64,000 bases of DNA, taken from positions 1,292,001 to 1,356,000 of the forward strand of contig JAUIRK010000069.1 of NCBI GenBank assembly GCA_030549495.1. The letters are read 5' to 3'. This document shows, piece by piece, positions 1-11,015 of this stretch. A program made the position numbers and the translations under genes. Below the pieces are notes generated by a model. The model worked only from the letters and a program-made list of their open reading frames with translations, made no database searches and was not told the origin of the DNA. The DNA comes from Nectonema munidae. Lineage: Eukaryota > Nematomorpha > Nectonematoida > Nectonematidae. The first letter of the stretch is position 1. The number at the start of each line of letters is the position of its first letter.

Positions 1-700
1 TGTTTCTAACATCTCCGTTCATTATCCTCTCTAGAGCTCTTATTAGTGACGGCAAGTTATGAATTGTAGCTTATATAGCTCGAATAGGGCTAAACCAGCG
101 CGTATTTATCAGTTTTTTTAATTTTATGATCTTTGAAGTCAATAGCTTTTCTTATTCTTCAAAGATTTTCAATCTTGTTAGACTTGATGTTAGAAAAACA
201 TAAACAGTTTCTAATGTTCCAAAAAACAATTTACCATCCAATGATTATTCTAAAATGATGATCAATTAACATCAGAATATGATTGGTAAAGAAAAATTAA
301 GAAGAAATTCATGAAATACAAAATGAATCGTCTATTTGATTTAAGTTTTTTTTATAAGATTTAAATTAGCTGCAAAATATTGCACATTTATAAAAAAAAC
401 TAAGGGGATTGGATCATCGTATGTTACTTTTCTCAAATAACACCTAGAGACTTTCTTTGTCTCCCAGGTCATCTCTTAAGCAACGGCGTTCTATACAGTG
501 CATCTTTCATTAGCAAAGAGGTTGGAGAAAAGTTTTGATTTTTCCATTAGAAGGTCCATATTTTTAAAATTCCCAAAGAAATAAAATTATATTATATTAT
601 TAAAATCTACTTGGATGGACGGTGGTATATTTGATAACTATTTCTGTTTCTTATTTTAGTATTCATTCAATGATAAGAAGTGTTTTTGTCCTATCTTTCA
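1..700. other. Gene-free upstream DNA
   Basis: AT-rich sequence with no coding potential or repeat that I recognise. Its right end would hold the COQ5 promoter. A pyrimidine-rich tract ending in AG at 700-701 is treated as a separate feature. Confidence 0.5.
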
Positions 701-717
701 GGATCAGAGTATAAATA
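683..717 (+). promoter_or_regulatory. COQ5 start region: 3' splice-like site and TATAAATA
   Basis: The tract TTTTTGTCCTATCTTTCAG ends at 701, 44 nt before the COQ5 ATG, and looks like a splice acceptor. TATAAATA lies at 710-717, about 30 bp before the ATG. The two signals compete. If the acceptor is used, by a spliced leader or a 5'-UTR intron, the TATA-like word sits inside the exon. If the TATA box is used, the 5' UTR is only a few nucleotides long. Sequence alone does not decide between them. Confidence 0.4.
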
Positions 718-745
718 GACCAACTCTGCTTATTAACATAGTACA

Positions 746-1657
746 ATGGCGTCACATTTGCCTAAATTTCTCTCGCTTTACAGGCATCATAAAAATGTCC
801 TCCCTCTATCTTCGCCTTTTTCGCTTAGCCGATTCGTGTCAAATGGAAAAACGTATTCAAACTACGACGCTGAAAAAAAGACTCATTTCGGCTACAAGAA
901 TGTTTCAGAGGATGCCAAGTTTGATGCCGTTCACAACCTCTTCTCTTCAGTCGCTAAAAAGTACGATGTGATGAATGACGTGATGAGTTTTGGCTTGCAC
1001 CACTACTGGAAACATCTCTTCCTCCAAGACTTGAATCCGTCCTCTGGAATGAAACTGATTGATGTGGGAGGTGGAACTGGGGACATCGCTTTTCTCTGCT
1101 TTCAGTACGTGAAGTTGCTTGGAGGAGTTGGGATGAGTGAGGGCGCTGGTTTGCATGTTGATGTCGTGGATATAAATGCCGATATGTTGAGTGTTGGGCA
1201 GGAAAGAGCAAAACCATTTTTGAACAAAGGAGATTTGTCGGAGGAGCAGTTATCGTGGATCTTGGGAGATGCTCAGTGCTTGCCTGTTCAGGATGATTTC
1301 TATGACGCCTATACGATTGTCTTTGCCATTCGCAATTGTGTGCATCCAGAGCGCGTTTTGGAAGAAGCTTATCGCGTCATCAAACCAGGGGGAAGATTCA
1401 TGTGCCTTGAGTTTGGAGAAGTGTCGACCCCGGTTCTGCGAAGTGTCTACGATTTTTACAGCTTTCAATGCATTCCCATGCTCGGGCAGATCATTGCAGG
1501 TGATTGGAAATCCTATCAATACTTGGTGGAGAGTATACGTAAATTTCCGAAGCAGGGCGATTTTGCACAAATGGTGAAGGATATCGGCTTCAAGTATGTT
1601 AGACAAAGAGATCTAACCTTTGGCGTGTGTTCCATCACTTCTGGCTTTAAACTTTAA
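746..1657 (+). CDS. COQ5: 2-methoxy-6-polyprenyl-1,4-benzoquinol methylase, mitochondrial
   Basis: Intronless 303-residue protein of the UbiE/COQ5 class I SAM-dependent methyltransferase family. In this family it performs the C-methylation step of ubiquinone synthesis at the matrix face of the inner mitochondrial membrane, within the COQ complex. The N-terminal 45 or so residues are rich in Ser, Arg and Lys and poor in acids, as expected of a mitochondrial presequence. Next come the family signature around FSSVAKKYDVMNDVMSFGLH, the SAM-binding glycine loop LIDVGGGTGD at residues 104-113, a VVDIN acidic strand end, and the AIRNCVHPERVLEEAYRVIK and GGRFMCLEFGE segments that mark COQ5. Length is normal for animal COQ5. 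The first ATG is chosen because it supplies the presequence. The reading frame is intact. Confidence 0.95.
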   Translation: MASHLPKFLSLYRHHKNVLPLSSPFSLSRFVSNGKTYSNYDAEKKTHFGYKNVSEDAKFDAVHNLFSSVAKKYDVMNDVMSFGLHHYWKHLFLQDLNPSSGMKLIDVGGGTGDIAFLCFQYVKLLGGVGMSEGAGLHVDVVDINADMLSVGQERAKPFLNKGDLSEEQLSWILGDAQCLPVQDDFYDAYTIVFAIRNCVHPERVLEEAYRVIKPGGRFMCLEFGEVSTPVLRSVYDFYSFQCIPMLGQIIAGDWKSYQYLVESIRKFPKQGDFAQMVKDIGFKYVRQRDLTFGVCSITSGFKL

Positions 1658-1762
1658 GCGTGAATAGAACGGACACAAACTCTCTCTCTCTTTCGCCATT
1701 TTACTTTGTGATATATTTAAAAAGAAATGTATTGTTGAAGATAGTGTTTTCAATTCCTACAA

Positions 1763-1768
1763 AATAAA
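1763..1768 (+). terminator. COQ5 polyadenylation signal AATAAA
   Basis: A canonical AATAAA about 105 nt after the COQ5 stop codon, in a T-rich context, gives a short 3' UTR. Confidence 0.7.
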
Positions 1769-1789
1769 GTTTTCTTGAACCCTAACTCA

Positions 1790-2200
1790 TTTTGATTCGC
1801 TGACTCATAAAAATCACAACAAAAATATCATCTACATGCTAATACCTCTAAGACTTGCTTAGCTAAATACATTTTCTTACGATTTGAGCCGCAATATGTT
1901 CCAGTGGTAGGGTGATCCATTTGCCCATACCCTCTCAGATCGCCCCCTCCCACACGAATACATTAGTTGGTACTCATTACATAACTCTCCTGTAAAATTT
2001 TAGCTGAAACAATTAATATTCTCTGCTTGCACGTTTACTACAAAATTTGTATTCATAAGAACTAAAAAAATTTTTTTATAAATGCATAAAAAATTTTTGC
2101 AGTTCAATTGAATACAAATTGAAGATTTTATGTGCAATCAGAGGGGTTATAAATCATCGTTTAGACTTAGACTGCACAACACTACGTTGCGATACTGTGC
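1790..2200. other. Intergenic spacer
   Basis: AT-rich DNA between the COQ5 polyadenylation signal and the next remnant. I see no gene or clear repeat in it. Confidence 0.4.
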
Positions 2201-2209
2201 GGCTTTGCT

Positions 2210-3960
2210 TGAAAAAATGAAGACTCAAAGAACTTTCACTATCTCTTGATTGGACGTTAAAAGAAAAAGATGTTGCAGAGGCGAATTGAGAGAGCAAGAC
2301 GGCAAGCGAAATTCAGGAACAAGGGAGAGCAGGAGTCTACCAAGCTGCATAAGACTGTTAATCGTTATGCGTTCGAGAAAGAACGTGGTGACCTGTTAAA
2401 GCACCACGTCGAAGCCAAAAGAGAAAAGTTAAAACTGGTACTTGCATATTCATACCATATGACGCAGTGGCAGATCGTGGAGTTATGGGATATTAATCTC
2501 GTACACACAGTACGGTAACTCACACTACTGGTTTTCTCAGCACGGTGGAGATAAATCCAAAGTTACCTTTCCTAGAGCCAAGCATACCACTGTCGTATAG
2601 CTGCAGTGACAAAATATGCTGAAATAGTGCAAGATGGCTGAATCTGTCCAATGCCAGCTGCCATTCACTGAGATGGAAAGATCATGAATGATTGGGTATG
2701 ATCAGAAAGATAGGCTGCCTATCTTTGTGTCTGGTGTAAATACGCATAAACTACTTGAAGCAGCAGCCTTGCCTATCAAAAGCAGCGAATAAGCTGGGAA
2801 ACCCATCAGTGATGAAGTTATTCTCCTCTTAGATAAGTGGAAGTGTAGTGAACAGATTGGCAGTATGGTGTTCGAAAATACTTCATCTAACACTGGCTAT
2901 GTGATAGCAATGTATGGGATCGTACAGATCGTACTAGGCTGGCCTCTTCTCTGGTCTGCTTGTTATAGACACGTTGGAGAGTTGATCGTTGCTCTTGTGT
3001 ATCTAGTTCTAACGATACAAACTTGTTCAAACGTTTCAGGTGGCAAGGATATCATGGGACTCCACAAGCATTTACAACACAAAAGACTTCAAAGCTGGGT
3101 GAATTTGATGAATCTCAGACTGGCATTGCGCCAAAGCTCATACAGAATATACAAGATGTAAAAGCTTATGACAGAGGAGACTACAAGGAATGTCTTAATC
3201 TTATGGAGTCATACATGGGAGATAATTTTCAGTACAAATTCCTGAAGCCAGAGGCTGTCCATAAAGCAAGGTGGATGGGAAGCAGCTCTATTGCTACAAG
3301 ATGGTGCTTCTACAAAACACCCTTCGTCATGGAATTGCGTCCAAGGCACAGATTACTAAGTTGTATAGCACATTGTAAACTTCTTCACATATATCTACAA
3401 CATATGGTGGTCCTGGTGCTCATTTGCTTTACCAGCTCCCGCACTGGACACAGTTTATTCGCAACGTGAAGGCTTATTAGACGATAGATGATGCAGTTGC
3501 TCCAACTTGTGCTGTGGGACTATAATCTATAAGATTGCAAGTAAGAGATCCTGGCTAAGGAGATCCTACAACAACTAGAGAAGCAGAGCTTTAGTTTGTG
3601 GGCCGTCATGGAATTGGCTATGGCAAACCCGATTTATTTGCAGTCAAGATTGTCCCCAAAAAGTTAAATGATCTTGTGACACCTGCATCCTGGAGGTTTT
3701 TCAAAATTTTCGGCTTCTTACCTGAAGTCATGAACTATCCTACTCAAAAGTGGCCAGAAAATGCTGCTTTGAAGTCTTCTCCATTTCAATGTGACAAATG
3801 AAGATTCTGAAAGGTCAGTGAAGTCTTTTGCTGTCTTTTTGTGTGTGGCAAAGAAAGATGTATATTTCCAAAATTATATGCATGTCGTTAAAGCTCAGTG
3901 AAAGGCAACCATCAGAAAGTCAATCAAGCAGAAATTGAAACAAAGCTAAGAAAATGAGAA
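2210..3960 (+). pseudogene. Decayed copy of an uncharacterised multicopy invertebrate protein (transposase-like)
   Basis: Three frames carry a broken protein in a consistent order. A basic segment (about 2270-2470) is followed by SSNTGYVIAMYGIVQIVLG and PLLWSACYRHVGELIVALVY (2865-3000), then LFKRFRWQGYHGT (about 3023), VKAYDRGDYKECLNLMESYM (about 3165), AVHKARWMG (about 3255) and ASWRFFKIFGFLP with MNYPTQKWPEN (about 3690-3770). From memory, this series occurs in a multicopy family of unannotated proteins in arthropods and other invertebrates, with forms like SNTG...LGR.LLW.ACRHHVGEL and GA.H.ARWMAKAIY. The family behaves like a domesticated or mobile transposase, but I cannot assign it to a superfamily. 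Frameshifts and in-frame stops break this copy repeatedly. No terminal repeats were found. Confidence 0.5.
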
Positions 3961-4860
3961 AAATATATATCTTTTAATGACATTAGCCAGATTCTTTCAT
4001 AGGTGCATTTGTGCTTAATGTTATTTACCATTCTGGTGCGCCTTAAATAGAATATGTTTTTTCAAGACTAATATTTTTGCTGTAATTTGATAAAATGGTG
4101 GAGTTTGTGGTCAATTAAATTTATAAATATAAATTTATATAAATTATAAAGATATTTCCGAAAATATCAGATTGGACACAAAAAAAGAATCAAGATGTTC
4201 AAACATAGGATGACCTTCTACATGAGCCAAATTTTTTAAGGTTTTTCAGTTCTCATATGAGAACAAATGAGAGCTGTCGCAAAAAGATCGGAAAAGCATT
4301 TAATTTTAGGGGCAGATGACCCTACCCACGTGCTGATGGTTGGACATTTCAAATGGGAAACTATTTAACCTAATCTCTAGACGTTAACTTTCTCAATACT
4401 TAAATTTTATCAATATTTAAAGTAAAATATAATCTATTTAATCAATCTTTTGCTAAAAAAATCAATAATTTTGTCATATGCACAGTTTCTCAATCTCTAT
4501 GGTTTGCATATTTTTAGAAATGTATAATTCACAAATATGCGCATAGCTATTGAAAATTATATATGATAAGAAGAAAATTGGATATGTTATAGTCCATTTG
4601 CTCGCAGCCTTCTTTCAATGGCGACCCCATTTTCATCCTCCCTCATGAAAAGCATATCAAATTCTTAATCTTATCACTCCATGAAAGCGAATGATTAATT
4701 CATTTAAGATATGACATAATCTAGACTTGGGCGCAACGTTATTCAAATTATATCGGGGACAAAAAATTTTTTGCGCAAGAGGGCAGTGGTTATTTTTTGA
4801 ATCCTATTTATTCTAAAAATTTCCTATCAATGTATTCATTTTTCATATTTTGTATAAAAA
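3960..4860. other. Gene-free AT-rich DNA
   Basis: No coding signal. A small perfect palindrome TCTCATATGAGA near 4252 is the only structure noticed. Confidence 0.4.
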
Positions 4861-4939
4861 ATTTTTTTAAGAAAGCTTTATTTTAACAAAATAAATTTTT
4901 AATTCATATTCATAAAAAAATGAAAATATATATATAATA

Positions 4940-5215
4940 AATCGACATATACACGCAGACACATATACAATATACATATATAACCAGACCCAATATATAA
5001 TCAGACACATACATACATGCAAACACACACATATACATACTACAGGCATACATACACATATACACATTCAGGCAAACACATACACATATACAGGCAAACA
5101 TACACATACATTCAGTCTCATACACACATATAAGGCAGACATTACACACATGCAGACACATACACTTATAAAGGCCAACAACATACACATATACAGGAAC
5201 AGGCGACATATACAT
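4940..5215. repeat. Degenerate CA/TA-rich minisatellite
   Basis: About 275 bp of imperfect repetition of words such as ACACATATACA and CAGGCAAACA. Open frames on the minus strand here encode only Cys/Val/Tyr-rich low-complexity peptides and are by-products of the repeat. Confidence 0.75.
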
Positions 5216-5446
5216 TCATCATTTTTATCGCGTTAACAAATGAAGAGATCTAAAGATTATAAAGAGGCTTTTTGAAAAATCTATTTCTGATCAAATTGGG
5301 AGGAGGTACGATATTACAGAATGAAATGTATTATGATACTTTAATGGATAATCTGCATACATTTTATCAAGCGATGAACTGAAAATTCAAAAAATGGCAG
5401 AAAATTGATTTTTAAAATTTAGGCATTACGACACCAATAAAATTAA

Positions 5447-8064
5447 GGTAATGGAAGGGAAAAGAGACGGAGATCGTTTAATTCGATTGAAGCTGGCGGG
5501 AGATGAAAAGCTGGTAACCGTTATATCCGCATGCGCACCACAGAATGGATGCAAAGAAGAAGAAAAAGAAAAGTTCATATCTAAGTTGGAAGAAATGAAT
5601 GAAGAAGTCAAAGAAAATGAAACGTTGATAATCGGAGGTGATCTAAACGGACACTTTGGAGAGCATTGTCACGGCTTCAATAATACACACGGAGGCCATG
5701 GGTATGGAAAAAAATGAAGACAGTGAAAGAATTTTACAAATGGCAGAAAGAAATGAATTAACAATTTGTAATACAAAATATAGAAAAAAGCTGGGGAGAC
5801 CTGATTACCTACGAAAGTGGTGGTAAGACAAGTCAAATAGACTTTATTTTGATAAGACAAAAATAATCAAAAAATTTAAAAGATTGCAAAGCTATTCCTG
5901 GAAGTGATATTGTCAGCCAACATAAATTGGTTGTGCTTGACTGGTATAAAAATAAAAGATATTAGCAAAATATTCAAAAGAATGAAAAATTGAAGAGTTG
6001 GAAATTCAAAGAAAGTGGAACAACATATGAGTTTGAAAAAGCTATAAAAAAAGAGTAATCTACAATGGGAAAAGAGTGATGATGTAGATTATGGAGGAAA
6101 TGTGGAGAAAGATAAAGAGGAACTTGATATCGATAAGTGAAAGAGTTTTAGGACGCAACAAGTCTAGAGGAATGAGGCAAAAAGAAACATGGTGGTGGAA
6201 CGAGGGTGTGAAAAGCGTGTTAAAAGAGAAAAAAATAGCATTTAAGAAGTGGCAAAAAACAAAATTAAAAGAAGACCAGGAATTGTACGAAACGAAGAAG
6301 AAGAAGGAAGCTAAAAGATGCATCGCGATTGCGAGGAATCAAGGGACCCAAAAATTTTATGATGATTTAAAGACAAAAGAAGGAGAGAACCAAATATACA
6401 GAATTGCCAAACAAGACAGAAAAAAAGAGAAGAGATAGGCAATGTGAATATTGTCAAGGATAAAAAAAGGGTAATATGATCTTTGATGCAGAGACAATTA
6501 AGAATAGGTGCTCGGAATACTTTGAACAACCTTTGAATATGGGAAATGAAAAGGAGGAGTTTGTAGAAGCTTTGAAAGTTGAAGGACCAGCTAAGATAAT
6601 AGAACAAGATGAAGTTATGCTGCAAATCAGCAAAATGAAGAATTATAAAGTAGCTGGACTCAGTGAAATTAGCAAAAGGTATGATTCAGGAGGAAATAAA
6701 ACAGTAGGGTGGATGGTAGACCTATTAAAAAGAATTTGGACTGAAGAAAAAATACCAGAAGATTGGAGGAAAAGCGTACGTGTACCAATCTGGAAGAAGA
6801 AAGGAGATGTTTTAGAATGTGGTAACTACCTTTGAATAAAATTGCTGGAACATGGACTGAAAATAATGGATAGGATTTTAGACAAGCGAATTCGTTCAGT
6901 GATAAAGATAGACCCAAAACAGTTTGGATTTATGCCGGGAAAGAGTGCAATAGATGCCATTTTTATCATAAAACAACTTATAGAGAATTCAGCTGTTTTT
7001 TATGGTTTTGTTGATCTAGAGAAAGCCTATGATACTATTCCTAGAGAAGTGGTGTATTGGTGCATGCGTAAAAAGGGAATTCCCGAAAAACTTGTGAGAT
7101 TGGTGCAGGAAATGTACAAATGTTCAAGAACCGCTATTAGAACTCCTGAAGGAATCTCAAGAGAATTTGAGGTTAAAATTGGTTTACTTCAAAATTCAGC
7201 ACTGCGTCCATTATTGTTTTCTTTAGTTGTTGATGAGCTATCAAATCCTCTAAGAAAGGAAGATCTCTGGGAACTTTTGTTTGCTGATGATCTAACCATA
7301 CTGGCGGATAACGAAGTAGAGATCGGGAAAAGAATAATAAAATGGCAAGAGAGTTTAGAAAAATTTGGGATGAAAATGAATGAGGAAAAGACAGAGATCA
7401 TGGCATGTAACAAAAATAAAGATGTGTTCAGAAGTAGAAAAAAAAGCTGAAGCAGGTAAAAATTTTCAAATATTTAGGAACCCAGATTATGGAAAATGGA
7501 AGTTGTAAAAAAGACGTCCAAACAAGAGTAAATGCTAGTTGGTTGAAATGGAAAGAAGTAAACGCGATCATGTGCGATAGAAGAATGCCAATGAAACTAA
7601 AAGCAAGGATTTACACATCAATTGTCAGAGCAGTTCTAACTTATGGATGTGAATGTTGGAGTTTAAAGAAAAAGCAGCAGAGAAAATTAATAGCAACGGG
7701 AGATGAAGATGCTTAGAAAAATGATGGGGGTCACGCTGAGAGAAAAAAAAGAAACGAGGAAGTGAGAAGAAAGACGGGAGATGAAGTAGGTGTGATAGCT
7801 GTAGCAGAGCTGTGTAAGCTGCGGTGGTTTGGGCATGTTTTAAGGAAGAAACAAGACGATGTCGTGTGCCAAGCTATGGAGAAGAAGGTGAATGAAAAAA
7901 GGAAGTAGAGGGAGGCAGAGTAAAAGATGGAAGGACGGACTGATGGAGCAACTGAAGCAGCTTGGACTGACCGAAGAGGATGCGCTGGACAGGAAAAAAT
8001 GGAGAGGGCGGATCTCAGCCACCGACCCCCAACTTGGGGACACGGTGTAGTCAAAGAAGAAGAT
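5447..8064 (+). mobile_element. 5'-truncated LINE (RTE-like), endonuclease plus reverse transcriptase, decayed
   Basis: Non-LTR retrotransposon whose APE endonuclease lacks its N-terminal part: ISACAPQNG and LIIGGDLNGHFGEHC are visible at 5540-5680. A linker (6091-6438) follows, then the reverse transcriptase with YKVAGLSEI, PEDWRKSVRVPIWKKKGD (about 6750), QFGFMPGKSAIDAIFIIKQL (about 6920), FVDLEKAYDTIPREVV (about 7000) and the catalytic FADDLTILAD (about 7280). The C-terminal tail with LRWFGHVL runs to a stop at 8048-8050. Several frameshifts and stops inactivate it. AATAAAATTAA occurs at 5436-5446 and again at 8065-8075, exactly at the two edges of homology, and looks like an 11-bp target-site duplication. 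The clade (RTE/BovB-like) is assigned from memory and is tentative. Confidence 0.85.
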
Positions 8065-8075
8065 AATAAAATTAA

Positions 8076-8540
8076 ATGTGCTTCATGATGATTATTTAAA
8101 AATTCAAACTTTCATTGAACCCTTCGTGCTCTTTTGACCCCTGATGAAGACGTCATCCCCCTTAAGGATGATTTAGTTTTCGTAATACGGACAAAATTTT
8201 TATAGCACCAACTAAAAGCATATGGGACTTCACTACGTTATCTTATGATTTGAGTTATTCTAACAACTACACAAATTGTTTTTACATATAACAAACTAAT
8301 GAAAATCTTAACTGAAAAACGGTTCTTTTTCATATTTTGCATTTTAGCAGATTCAAACATACGTAATTTATGTCTTATTTTATAAAATTGTGCTGATTTT
8401 CGAGGATGGATGTTTTTTTTTGAAAAACACCTTTGAGCAAATTACCATATGGCTGTAATAAGAGGGTTAACCAACTATGGAATGAACTCACTCAGGTGGT
8501 GTCAATGTTTAAGAATTCTTCCTGATCCTATATTTTATTT
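8076..8540. other. Spacer between LINE and PMS2
   Basis: AT-rich DNA without a recognisable gene. It presumably includes the PMS2 promoter, but no clear TATA box was seen. Confidence 0.35.
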
Positions 8541-8553
8541 GTTCTTCTTTTAG
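8538..8553 (+). promoter_or_regulatory. 3' splice-like site before PMS2
   Basis: TTTGTTCTTCTTTTAG ends 30 nt before the chosen ATG. The coding frame is open to both sides of this site only by way of a TTG, so the tract more probably marks a trans-splice site or the end of a 5'-UTR intron than an internal coding intron. Confidence 0.4.
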
Positions 8554-8583
8554 AAAATTCATCGTTTGAAGGAGGGAAAATTT

Positions 8584-10815
8584 ATGCATGCGCAAAAGCT
8601 TTCTGATTCCACTGTCAATACTTTAAGTTCGTCTCAAGTGATATCGTCGATTTCTTCTGCTGTGAAAGAACTTCTTGAAAATAGTTTAGACGCCAATGCA
8701 ACAAACATTATAATCACATTTCGCGATTATGGCACACACAGTATTGAAGCTTGTGACAATGGAGATGGAATCCATTTAGAAGACTTTGCAGTTTTTGGCA
8801 AAACACACTCAACTTCTAAAATCTCGTCATTCTCTGACATATACAATGAAGAGAACAACAAAAGTTCTTTCGGCTTTCGAGGGCAAGCTTTTCATTCGTT
8901 GTGTTGTGTTGCTGATGTCAAAGTAATCACGTGTGCCAGGTCAAGTGTTCCTCAAGTAGGCATAGCAGTCTCTTTCGACTCTTTGGGTAATGTCATTTCT
9001 CGGGAGTTTATCGCTCGTGAGCCAGGCACTACTGTCATTGTTTCGGAAATATTCAAAAATTTTGCTGTTCGTCGAAAAAACATTCTTCAATATGGCAAGC
9101 GTGAATTTGACAAAGCTATCTTCATGCTCAAAGCCATGCTCCCCATCTTGAAGTGTGGACTTAGGATAAGTGTTAAACATTTCACAGCACAAGGAAGAGA
9201 GACTACCTTGTTTAATTTCACAGCCTATTCTTCTATAGGAGAAAACATTGTCTCCCTCTTTCTGCCAAGCTACTCTCCAACATTCATTGATCTGGCTGGC
9301 GATAGAAATGAGGATAGAGCAGAAGGATACACCAACAACAAAGAAGAATGCAATGTGCTAAAAGCTCTAACTGGTTGCATTTCTATTCCCACTGAAGGTG
9401 TGGCATCGAGACACGCCATCCTAGATAAACTGCAGCTGCTCTTCGTTAATCGCAGACTTGTTTCATTGCCCAAATTTAAAAAGTGTGTTGCTCAGGTTTA
9501 CAAAGAATTCAACATTTGTCAAAAGCCTATATATGCAATCAACTTAGAGATCGCTATCAATGATATCGATGTCAATCTTGCTCCTGATAAAAGTGAAATT
9601 CTGTTTAAAAGTGAGTCAAAGCTGTTGGAAATACTTGAAGGACGGTTGAGAAGGGCATTGAGTGTCAAGGGCGTTTCTTTAAACTTTTCTCAAAGTCTGC
9701 TCACAAATTTTACTGGCATTTCTTCTGCCAAGCATAAGCAAGAAATGAATGCTATACTAAATAATGATGCGGAAGATGATGGATTTTTGAGTAGTCAGAG
9801 TAAAAAATTCTTCCACGAATTCTCTCCAAAGTCTTTATCCATGTTCTCCTATACTCCGTCACCGAGTTCTTCACCATCACTTCCCCTAACATCTAAGCTT
9901 AAAAGATCCATAATGCATGATTCTATCTTTGAAGGTAATAACGCGTGCTCACAATTATTTCCAACTTCTGAGATTGTCAAAAACCCTAAAGAAAGCTGTG
10001 ACGAAGACATAGAAGATACCTTTGATTTTGAGTGTCATGAACACCCTTCAGAAGAATATGCGAGAGTTAAGGTTGATATCCGTGTGCTAAAGTCAACATT
10101 ACTATCTTTTGGAGATGCCATATACAGATGCAACACTGGCCTTACTGATGACAAGTTGTTGTTGTCCTTTGCAACAAATGCTTACACACTGAATAATGAC
10201 GAAGTGAAAGAGGATTTAATTTTGCATCACGTGACTAATGAAAGCTTTACATTTATGCAAGTGATTGGTCAATTTAATAAGGGTTTCATCATTTCCAAGT
10301 TAGGCCCAAAGTTATTTCTCATAGATCAGCATGCAAGTGAAGAAATTCACAACTTTGAAAAGCTCCAAGTATCCCACCCTCCAAAGCCTTATCCATTGGT
10401 TAAAAATGTGTCACTCAAAAATGTTCTTGATCACGAGCAACACAACACCATCATTCAAAATATGGGTGAGTTCAAGAAGCTGGGCTTCACTTTCTCTTCT
10501 GTCTTCTCCATGGATGAAATTTCCTGTTCCTCACTCCCCAGTATCTTTGGAAAAGTTCTTGGGGTGAAAGATTTATGTCAAATACTGGAAGCTTTGAAAG
10601 ATCAACAAAACTTTTTTTCTCCTCTTGTGTGCAAAAATATGCGCGCACTTTACGCCAGCAAAGCGTGCAGAACCTCTATCATGATTGGAGACTCTCTTTC
10701 TCACTCCGACATGCTGACCATTCTCAAAAATATGTCCAGTACTAAGATTCCTTGGAACTGTCCGCATGGCCGTCCAACAATAAGACCATTGTGCAATTTA
10801 AGCCTTGTTGATTAA
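8584..10815 (+). CDS. PMS2: DNA mismatch repair endonuclease PMS2 (MutL homologue)
   Basis: Intronless 743-residue MutL protein. In animals PMS2 pairs with MLH1 as MutL-alpha and nicks the discontinuous strand near a mismatch recognised by MutS complexes in the nucleus. The GHKL ATPase domain shows KELLENSLDANATN (catalytic Glu near residue 32), DNGDG and FGFRGQAF. The transducer domain follows with FVNRRLV and LAPDKSEI. After a Ser-rich linker, the C-terminal domain has QVIGQFNKGFI, the metal-binding endonuclease motif DQHASEEIHNFE starting at residue 581, then ACRTS and CPHGRP (residues 726-731), which complete the zinc site. Human PMS2 is somewhat longer (862 residues), mainly in the linker. 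The frame stays open upstream only through a TTG, so the first ATG is taken. FGFRGQAF replaces the usual GFRGEAL. Confidence 0.95.
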   Translation: MHAQKLSDSTVNTLSSSQVISSISSAVKELLENSLDANATNIIITFRDYGTHSIEACDNGDGIHLEDFAVFGKTHSTSKISSFSDIYNEENNKSSFGFRGQAFHSLCCVADVKVITCARSSVPQVGIAVSFDSLGNVISREFIAREPGTTVIVSEIFKNFAVRRKNILQYGKREFDKAIFMLKAMLPILKCGLRISVKHFTAQGRETTLFNFTAYSSIGENIVSLFLPSYSPTFIDLAGDRNEDRAEGYTNNKEECNVLKALTGCISIPTEGVASRHAILDKLQLLFVNRRLVSLPKFKKCVAQVYKEFNICQKPIYAINLEIAINDIDVNLAPDKSEILFKSESKLLEILEGRLRRALSVKGVSLNFSQSLLTNFTGISSAKHKQEMNAILNNDAEDDGFLSSQSKKFFHEFSPKSLSMFSYTPSPSSSPSLPLTSKLKRSIMHDSIFEGNNACSQLFPTSEIVKNPKESCDEDIEDTFDFECHEHPSEEYARVKVDIRVLKSTLLSFGDAIYRCNTGLTDDKLLLSFATNAYTLNNDEVKEDLILHHVTNESFTFMQVIGQFNKGFIISKLGPKLFLIDQHASEEIHNFEKLQVSHPPKPYPLVKNVSLKNVLDHEQHNTIIQNMGEFKKLGFTFSSVFSMDEISCSSLPSIFGKVLGVKDLCQILEALKDQQNFFSPLVCKNMRALYASKACRTSIMIGDSLSHSDMLTILKNMSSTKIPWNCPHGRPTIRPLCNLSLVD

Positions 10816-10946
10816 AGACAGGAAGTTGAATCCCCTAAATGAAATCCTATTCACATAAGAAAGCTCTCGCCTTCTTGCGTGAATCCAAGTTTAAACTATA
10901 TTCACTTACATTTATATATGCATACGCATGTCTTCTGGCATATCCA

Positions 10947-10952
10947 AATAAA
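10947..10952 (+). terminator. PMS2 polyadenylation signal AATAAA
   Basis: A canonical AATAAA about 130 nt after the PMS2 stop codon. Another AATAAA near 11103 could be an alternative. Confidence 0.5.
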
Positions 10953-11015
10953 GAGTTCCTTTTTACGTTTAGAACTGTATCATTTCAAATCTATATCATA
11001 AAGTTATTGGCTAGA

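Noticed and set aside
4867-5215. Cys/Val/Tyr-rich minus-strand open frames
   Set aside because: They follow the CA/TA-rich minisatellite and have no family resemblance.
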